Positions 1 to 4,371 of a stretch of 6,119 nucleotides of DNA are shown here, piece by piece. The notes below the pieces were generated by a model that made no database searches, had not been told where the DNA came from, and was given only the letters and a program-made list of their open reading frames with translations. Position 1 is the first letter of the stretch; each line of letters starts with the position of its first letter. A program made the position numbers and the translations under genes. This DNA comes from Bacteroidota bacterium (GTDB lineage: Bacteria; Bacteroidota; Bacteroidia; Bacteroidales; UBA1556): positions 1-6,119 of the forward strand of contig QMPB01000304.1 in assembly GCA_003648395.1 (NCBI GenBank), in the 5' to 3' direction.

Positions 1-161
1 TTAGTTCAATCAGTTTTCTCAAGAAAGAAGAATCGATGTTAATTAAAACCGGTCATCGATTATTTCAACTTCTTTCTATTCGTAAATCATCGTCTGATTT
101 TGATTGCACAAAAGTATATCGAGATGAAAAATCACTTCACGCTATAAGCATGTATGATTAG
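1..161 (+). CDS. Possible 3' end of an unidentified plus-strand gene
   Basis: A plus-strand frame is open from the left edge and ends at TAG (159-161), giving about 52 complete codons from position 3. The readable tail is hydrophilic and serine/lysine rich (…FLKKEESMLIKTGHRLFQ… and …VYRDEKSLHAISMYD). I recognise no domain. An internal ATG at 36 would give only a 41-residue peptide. The other five frames are broken by stops here, so this is the only candidate. A 52-codon open run in such AT-rich DNA is unlikely but not rare, so chance is a real alternative. If genuine, it would be the C-terminus of a gene convergent with the AbiE cassette. An 8-bp inverted repeat (31-38 with 54-61) lies inside it. 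Confidence 0.2.
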   Translation, partial: SSISFLKKEESMLIKTGHRLFQLLSIRKSSSDFDCTKVYRDEKSLHAISMYD

Positions 162-472
162 TTATATTTATGAATTTGGGGGAATATTTAGCTTTATTGG
201 GGAATGATTGTGTATGTGGGCGTATTTTGGGTAGGTGTTTTTTATATATAAAGAGCCAATTACTGCATTTTACAATAATAAATATTATTTCTTTAAATCG
301 TTATAAATCAAAATAGACATTATTAGCCATAAATTAAGCCAGTGATTTTACTTCACAAATAATTAAGAGAAGATAGGGTGTCAATTGGAATGAAAATATA
401 AAACAGATTGAGGATCTGAGTTTGTTGATAGGTATATGTATTGGAATATAAAAATAGTATAAGTATCTAGAA
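162..472. other. Gene-free AT-rich spacer
   Basis: I find no supportable gene, RNA gene or mobile-element end in this 311-base stretch; frames on both strands are short and interrupted. The left part (about 176-236) has four G-runs on the plus strand (GGGGG, GGGG, GGG, GGG) separated by 8-16 bases. The right part is very AT-rich. A 5-bp inverted repeat (CAGAT/ATCTG, about 403-418) is too short to interpret. The stretch lies downstream of everything transcribed on the minus strand, so it may be decayed sequence. Confidence 0.5.
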
Positions 473-577
473 TTATTCTTCTCTTATCAACTTCACTTTT
501 GGCAATCCTGAAAATATTGAAGCAGGGTTTTCTAATACATAATACTCATCACTAAATGGTTTCATTATATATATATG
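473..577 (-). pseudogene. Remnant copy of the 3' end of the 134-residue unknown gene
   Basis: Reading leftwards from about 577 to the TAA at 473-475, the frame encodes a 30-residue segment beginning MKPFSDEYYVLENPA and ending SGLPKVKLIREE. This matches the last 30 residues of the protein encoded at 2450-2854 (MKPSSDGYSVLENSA … SDLPKIKLIKEE) at 21 of 30 positions. At DNA level, 473-565 aligns without gaps to 2450-2542, with about 73 of 93 bases identical by hand count. Both copies end with a TAA at the same place. Similarity fades beyond about 577. Upstream, the frame has stops at 623-625 and 635-637, so a full-length product is impossible. In the same frame an ATG at 662-664, 7 bases past the toxin stop, opens MNLTKEKLE before a stop. 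It weakly resembles the intact protein's SVSREQLS region and may be the decayed 5' end with the middle deleted; that extension is inference. Confidence 0.8.
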
Positions 578-671
578 AATAAATAAACCATGTAGATTAT
601 AAGTTACTTCATTTGTAATAAGTTATATAATAGCTTACTCTAGTTTTTCCTTCGTCAAATTCATAAGCTTT

Positions 672-1652
672 TCATTTTTCACTAAGTATCCAATCCATAA
701 GTTTTAACCTTTTAGAGACCTTATTTAATGTTGAAAGAATTTCTTCGTTATCGGGTAAAGCTCCATAAACCAAACTTTTAAACCTACCATTATAAGTAAC
801 ACTTATCTCCTTCCAAATACTTCTGTAATCTGCAAATATTATTGCATCTTTTGGATGCTTACTCAGCCAATCATAATTATTCCTATTACTACTCATATCA
901 TCTTCTGCAACTTTCATTAGCATTGTATCAAAATCAGAGGAATTAAAGAAGGTGATTATCCTCTTATCCTTCATTAACTGATTAATGTCGTATATATGTC
1001 GCACCTTTGCTTTAAGGCTTTCAATGGGCGTTTCTGAATATGAAAAGCGTATTAAACTCATTACCTTTTCACAAATTGTCCTTATGGGATTGAGAACCTG
1101 TACATCAAAAGCTTGCATGCCATACTCCTCTGCCAGTTTTGCTTGACCCGTATTTATCATCATATCATAAATAAAGGAGCTTAACTTCTGTTTAGAGAAA
1201 GGCTCATGATTGCCAAACACCGTAGTTTCCAGTATAATACAATTCCTAACTTGGCCATAATTACCCGCAAAACTATGATGATAAGAATGTGCCGTTTTCC
1301 GATTCATTCCCATTTTTTTAGTGATACCCTCTAATTCAAATTCAGGTAAATATTCTGATACACTTTCACTGATTTTCTTTAGCTTTCCTTTTAATTTATT
1401 TCCCGATTCTCCACCCTCTTTTAGCAATACTAAATCAATATCTTCAGAAAAACGTTCTATTAGTTTGAAGCTTTTCGACAAAGCAGTTCCACCCTTAAAA
1501 ACAACAGAGTTCTGCATCTCACTATGAAAAATAACAAATAAGGCATAACTCACCCAATAGTCTTTCTCTACATATATTTCAGGCAAACCAGTCTGCTGTG
1601 CAGTAACTTTAACAGCATCTATAAACAACTCTTTATTCTCGTGCAACTTCAT
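672..1652 (-). CDS. abiEii: AbiEii/AbiGii-type nucleotidyltransferase toxin
   Basis: This is the toxin of a type IV AbiE-like toxin-antitoxin pair, 326 residues from the ATG at 1650-1652. In the family (PF08843), a polymerase-beta-like nucleotidyltransferase fold transfers nucleotides to RNA targets, halting growth and giving abortive phage resistance. Visible motifs are YVEKDYWV (27-34), FKGGTALSK (52-60, the glycine-rich nucleotide-binding motif I), FSEDIDL (68-74, metal-binding D71 and D73), EKVMSLIRF (195-203) and KVRHIYDINQL (216-226, family-conserved R-H-x-Y-D). All expected catalytic positions are present, so it appears intact. The ATG overlaps the antitoxin's TGA stop (ATGA), which implies translational coupling and decides the start; a TTG four codons upstream is unlikely. 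No strong terminator follows the TGA at 672-674. The substrate of this member cannot be read from the sequence. It is longer than many AbiEii proteins, as in the COG2253-like branch. Confidence 0.88.
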   Translation of the reverse strand: MKLHENKELFIDAVKVTAQQTGLPEIYVEKDYWVSYALFVIFHSEMQNSVVFKGGTALSKSFKLIERFSEDIDLVLLKEGGESGNKLKGKLKKISESVSEYLPEFELEGITKKMGMNRKTAHSYHHSFAGNYGQVRNCIILETTVFGNHEPFSKQKLSSFIYDMMINTGQAKLAEEYGMQAFDVQVLNPIRTICEKVMSLIRFSYSETPIESLKAKVRHIYDINQLMKDKRIITFFNSSDFDTMLMKVAEDDMSSNRNNYDWLSKHPKDAIIFADYRSIWKEISVTYNGRFKSLVYGALPDNEEILSTLNKVSKRLKLMDWILSEK

Positions 1653-2374
1653 TTGATATTCCAATTTAAAGCTGTTGGTAATACATTTGAACTAAGCCCT
1701 ATTTTATACTTTGTCAAGGGATTTAAACTTTTCTTTAAGTAGGTTAGAAGTGATTCTTTTTTTAAGCTCTCAAGTATTGCGCCCAGCAATGCTCGTGTTC
1801 TTGCAGGATAAAGAAATGAATACTTTACTAGCATTTTAATTTCTGATTCACTGAATCGGTTAATCTTAGTACTTAGAGCCATTACAATATCATCTGTTGA
1901 TGTATCTGGAATTATTTTTATATCTTTTATTGCATCAAGAAAGCCTAATAACTGATAATTTTTATCGGTAACTTCGGCATAACTCTTTACTGGCTTAGCT
2001 TTTATAGCGCTTGTGTTTATATAAATACGTTTCTTTCTACTTGCAATTTGAAATATAAAAGCCATTTGTGTAGTCAATCCTAGCTGATTGTATAAGGCAG
2101 TTCCTGTAATATAAGCTATGCGTTTGCCATCCTCAAATAAGTATTGACGAAGTATGGTTTCATCACTTGGTTTTAATTCGCCAAAAACAGTTATTCTAGG
2201 TTTGTAGAATACTCCTTTCGATGATTTTTTTATTATACCCTTTTTTAATAGACGTTCAATAACTTTTGCAGCAGCCTGAAATTCAGTTTGAGTTATGCCC
2301 AATTGTTCATAACCAAAGGTCGTATCCTCTGATATGGTTTTTATTCGTTTCTGTATTTTTTCTGATATATTCAT
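1649..2374 (-). CDS. abiEi: AbiEi-type antitoxin / transcriptional repressor
   Basis: This is the antitoxin of the AbiE pair, 241 residues, in the AbiEi / DUF6088 group. These proteins do not bind their toxin stably (type IV); they counter its effect and also repress their own operon through an N-terminal winged helix. Residues 1-60 fit that domain: a helix pair, then TEFQAAAKVIERLLKKGIIKK (about 30-50) and the wing-like SKGVFYKPR (52-60). The C-terminal part has GTALYNQLGL (91-100) and the closing NPLTKYKIG … VLPTALNWNIK (218-241), typical of the group. I start at the ATG at 2372-2374. The only upstream alternative, TTG at 2384-2386, overlaps the promoter's -7 box and would precede the likely transcription start. 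The stop overlaps the toxin's start by 4 bases. An inverted repeat over the -33 box is its likely own operator. Confidence 0.85.
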   Translation of the reverse strand: MNISEKIQKRIKTISEDTTFGYEQLGITQTEFQAAAKVIERLLKKGIIKKSSKGVFYKPRITVFGELKPSDETILRQYLFEDGKRIAYITGTALYNQLGLTTQMAFIFQIASRKKRIYINTSAIKAKPVKSYAEVTDKNYQLLGFLDAIKDIKIIPDTSTDDIVMALSTKINRFSESEIKMLVKYSFLYPARTRALLGAILESLKKESLLTYLKKSLNPLTKYKIGLSSNVLPTALNWNIK

Positions 2375-2383
2375 AAGCAAGGG

Positions 2384-2415
2384 CAAAGGTAATATTAAAT
2401 ATCTAAGTTGTCAAG
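2384..2415 (-). promoter_or_regulatory. Bacteroidota-type promoter of the AbiE operon
   Basis: On the minus strand TACCTTTG (plus positions 2384-2391) is an exact match to the Bacteroidota -7 consensus TAnnTTTG. CTTG (2412-2415) lies 20 bases upstream, at the proper distance for the -33 element (consensus TTTG, about 19-21 bp). Only 9 bases separate the -7 box from the abiEi ATG, so the message would have a leader of a few bases at most. The promoter lies just after the stop of the 134-residue gene, so the toxin-antitoxin pair can be transcribed independently of it. Confidence 0.7.
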
Positions 2416-2439
2416 TTTATTGCGCAAAAAACTTGACAA
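2408..2439. promoter_or_regulatory. Inverted repeat, likely AbiEi operator
   Basis: Two perfect 11-bp arms, TTGTCAAGTTT (2408-2418) and AAACTTGACAA (2429-2439), flank a 10-base spacer that contains the palindrome TTGCGCAA (2420-2427). The promoter-proximal arm contains the -33 box (2412-2415), so a bound protein would block RNA polymerase. Characterised AbiEi antitoxins repress their own promoter by binding inverted repeats, so AbiEi is the obvious candidate ligand. A transcription terminator for the preceding gene is less likely, because no T-tract follows on the minus strand. Confidence 0.65.
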
Positions 2440-2449
2440 AGTATTATAG

Positions 2450-2854
2450 TTACTCCTCCTTTATCAACTTAATTTTTGGTAAATCTGAATATATCAAGGC
2501 AGAGTTTTCTAATACAGAATATCCATCACTAGAAGGCTTCATCATATATAACTGATGTCTTAGTTCACGATAAATTTCATACTGTTTCTGTTTAAGTTCA
2601 GAGAGTTTATCATTCTCTCTTATGCCTACACTAAAGTAAGCATTTGGTTGTAAATCAGGGAAAACTTTAGATTTAACGACTTTTGTAAGTTCATCAATAT
2701 CATCATGAGATATTCTATCAGAATTCCATAATACATCTTTAAATATTTCACTCACTTGACCTGTATTGAACCTTGACATATTCTCTAGCGTATCCATAAT
2801 AATACTCAACTGTTCTCTACTTACACTTATACTGTATCTTTCTTCTTTTTTCAT
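2450..2854 (-). CDS. Hypothetical protein, 134 residues, unknown function
   Basis: Complete small gene, ATG at 2852-2854 and TAA at 2450-2452. The product is hydrophilic and soluble, with no signal peptide or membrane segment. The N-terminus (ERYSISVSREQLSIIMDTLE, 5-24) reads as a beta strand followed by a helix. FNTGQ (29-33) follows, then a charged, probably helical middle with KLSELKQKQYEIYRELRHQL (83-102). The C-terminus has VLENSALIYSDLPKIK (115-130). From memory the Y-I-…-REQL-…-RF-GQ pattern recurs in short unannotated proteins of Bacteroidota phages and mobile elements; I could not check this. It lies between mcrC (170-base gap) and abiEi, all on one strand. I see no convincing promoter or ribosome binding site. 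A broken second copy of its 3' end lies past abiEii, which supports it being a real gene. A role in defence is only guilt by association. Confidence 0.75.
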   Translation of the reverse strand: MKKEERYSISVSREQLSIIMDTLENMSRFNTGQVSEIFKDVLWNSDRISHDDIDELTKVVKSKVFPDLQPNAYFSVGIRENDKLSELKQKQYEIYRELRHQLYMMKPSSDGYSVLENSALIYSDLPKIKLIKEE

Positions 2855-2887
2855 ACTAATTAAATGTGTTTTTTATAATCACCCTAT

Positions 2888-2955
2888 TTATCAATAAATT
2901 ACAATTCGGGGGACACTGTCCCCCGAATTGTATTATCAGCAATATTTATTGATAA
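2888..2955. repeat. Nested palindrome, REP-like hairpin 1
   Basis: The inner element is an almost perfect palindrome. The arm ACAATTCGGGGGACA (2901-2915) and its complement (2917-2931) flank one central base (C2916), and T2900/A2932 extends the pair to 16 bp. Outside it, TTATCAATAAAT (2888-2899) pairs perfectly with ATTTATTGATAA (2944-2955), with 11 unpaired bases (2933-2943) on the right side only. The whole could form a 28-bp stacked stem or a cruciform. Its GGGGGACACTGTCCCCC core matches the reverse complement of the second hairpin in this gap at 14 of 17 positions. It may also act as a barrier or mRNA-stabilising end behind mcrC; no T-tract follows on the minus strand. Confidence 0.85.
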
Positions 2956-2976
2956 GCTTTTAACTTTCCATATTAT

Positions 2977-2993
2977 GTGGGTCAGTGTCCCAC
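2977..2993. repeat. REP-like hairpin 2, inverted relative to hairpin 1
   Basis: GTGGG (2977-2981) pairs with CCCAC (2989-2993) around a 7-base loop. The reverse complement, GTGGGACACTGACCCAC, shares the GGGACACTG core with hairpin 1, so the two lie in opposite orientation about 50 bases apart. On the plus strand it is followed by GTTTTTA (2994-3000), so it could weakly terminate antisense transcription running towards mcrC. On the minus strand no T-tract follows, so it is not a standard terminator for mcrBC. Confidence 0.7.
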
Positions 2994-3024
2994 GTTTTTA
3001 TTAATTACTATAAAACAGTGAAAA

Positions 3025-4368
3025 CTAGCTGATATACTTTTCTAATTCATCAATAGTATCTTTCAAAGAGCAATTTAATCGCACAGGCAAAACCTTTAAA
3101 TGCAATTGATTATTGTACTCAAACTGCTCTAAAGCATTATTGAATTTTTCACTATAAGGATATAACAGTATCAAACGTGGTATTTTGTTTTCTTCCTCAT
3201 CAGCTTGAAATACATGCTTATCTTCATACTTTTTACCATAGGCAAACAACTGATACATATCTGCTTGGCTAATACCATAGTTCTTTCTACTATTATCTTG
3301 ATCAATCATTTTCCATTTAGTATCGAGCACCCATTTTGAATGGTTATTACTTCTCACTACAATATCGGGACGTAAATTAAATTTAGTAGAATTCTTGTGT
3401 TTTTCTACCAATGTTTTACCTCTATCTTGTAAAGATACATCAGAATCAGTCAAATATTTTTTAAATCCATGGCCAATGTAATCTTCAAAAATACGTTCCA
3501 TTGGAAACAAAATTGCTTTATTCAAACTCTTGCCTTTAAAGTTTGTAAAAGATTCTCCTTTAAGAAAAACTTTAGACCACTGAAGTACCATTTTATAATG
3601 CGAGAAAAGTCGATTTGCGTTATGAATAAGAATAAAATCCCTATCAATATGCTTTGATTCTTCAATTTCGTCAAGCATACTTAGATAAGTATGAATTTTA
3701 ATTTTATTCTTTGGTGAACGAGATTTATGGAGCAGGTAAGCTAGGCAAGATTTAATAATTCTATTCTGGGGAATATTCACATTAAACTCATCATAATTAA
3801 CAAAGAAATGCTCCTTATGAATCAAATTATGCTGTATCTGTTTTGAAAAATCTAAGGAACCCTTTAAAAAATTCTCGTTCTCATTTTTAGAAACATAATG
3901 CTTCCGAACTCCTCGCTTTATAAGAATATCTAACTCATAGAGAAATGTCTGGATAAATATTTCAAGAATTGGGAAATGGGCTGTTTTTAACTGGGCATTA
4001 TCAATACTCTTAAAAGGTGAGTCTTTTAACTGTCGCAACATTCTAAGGAAAATTTTACGAGTTTCCATTTTCTGATTTTCATCTTTTTCAAGATAAATTT
4101 TTGGCAATATTTCAATACTCGTTTTATCACGTGTTTCAATTACACCAACATAATTTTTCACACGAATATAATCCTTTGCTTTTTTGCGATGTACAGAAAA
4201 AGCATTGTCAATTTCAATATCATCATCTACATTTTCAGCAATAAAATTACGCAAGCTATTAAAAGAGCTTTCTTCAATATAAATATCATTGAAAGTGTCT
4301 TCTATGCCTGGATAATCCTTTTTGCAGTGGATAGATCCAAATTCACGAATGCTATGAGACTTACTCAT
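3025..4368 (-). CDS. mcrC: McrC-type nuclease subunit of McrBC restriction system
   Basis: 447-residue partner of McrB that supplies DNA cleavage and stimulates McrB's GTPase (McrC family, PF10117). The N-terminal region contains GVIETRDKTSIEILPKI (75-91), matching the family's usual strand-rich start. The middle has FLKGSLDF (167-174) and NYDEFNVNIPQNRIIKSCL (191-209), a hallmark McrC block. The C-terminal PD-(D/E)xK nuclease domain shows MERIFEDYIG (290-299), RPDI (333-336, D335) and LDTKWK (348-353, D349 and K351), followed by SQADMYQLFAYGKKY (367-381). The D-x(13)-D-x-K spacing is close to E. coli McrC (D244, D257, K259), so the active site looks complete. The ATG at 4366-4368 lies 3 bases after the mcrB stop, so the pair is almost certainly co-transcribed and translationally coupled. 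No Shine-Dalgarno is visible, as is usual in Bacteroidota. The gene ends with TAG. Confidence 0.93.
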   Translation of the reverse strand: MSKSHSIREFGSIHCKKDYPGIEDTFNDIYIEESSFNSLRNFIAENVDDDIEIDNAFSVHRKKAKDYIRVKNYVGVIETRDKTSIEILPKIYLEKDENQKMETRKIFLRMLRQLKDSPFKSIDNAQLKTAHFPILEIFIQTFLYELDILIKRGVRKHYVSKNENENFLKGSLDFSKQIQHNLIHKEHFFVNYDEFNVNIPQNRIIKSCLAYLLHKSRSPKNKIKIHTYLSMLDEIEESKHIDRDFILIHNANRLFSHYKMVLQWSKVFLKGESFTNFKGKSLNKAILFPMERIFEDYIGHGFKKYLTDSDVSLQDRGKTLVEKHKNSTKFNLRPDIVVRSNNHSKWVLDTKWKMIDQDNSRKNYGISQADMYQLFAYGKKYEDKHVFQADEEENKIPRLILLYPYSEKFNNALEQFEYNNQLHLKVLPVRLNCSLKDTIDELEKYIS

Positions 4369-4371
4369 TTG

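Noticed and set aside
31..61. 8-bp inverted repeat AATCGATG/CATCGATT as a terminator or attachment site
   Set aside because: No T-tract follows on either strand, no recombinase is nearby, and it lies inside a possible coding frame.
109..116. CAAAAGTA, a minus-strand TACTTTTG matching the -7 consensus, as a leftward promoter
   Set aside because: No TTG-type -33 box lies 19-21 bases upstream, and the minus frames to its left are closed by early stops.
176..236. Four plus-strand G-runs that might form a G-quadruplex
   Set aside because: Connecting loops are 8-16 bases, far longer than in stable quadruplexes, and no gene or promoter is tied to them.
1321..1527. Plus-strand frame antisense to the toxin gene
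   Set aside because: It is fully inside a gene with clear catalytic motifs, and its product is compositionally biased with no recognisable domain.
2375..2386. TTG at 2384-2386 as the abiEi start
   Set aside because: It lies within the -7 box, upstream of the expected transcription start; the ATG at 2372-2374 fits the family N-terminus.
2408..2439. Hairpin as rho-independent terminator of the 134-residue gene
   Set aside because: No T-tract follows on the minus strand and it overlaps a good promoter, so an operator explains it better.
2334..2555. Plus-strand frame across the AbiE promoter
   Set aside because: It overlaps two real minus-strand genes and the promoter/operator, and its product shows no family resemblance.
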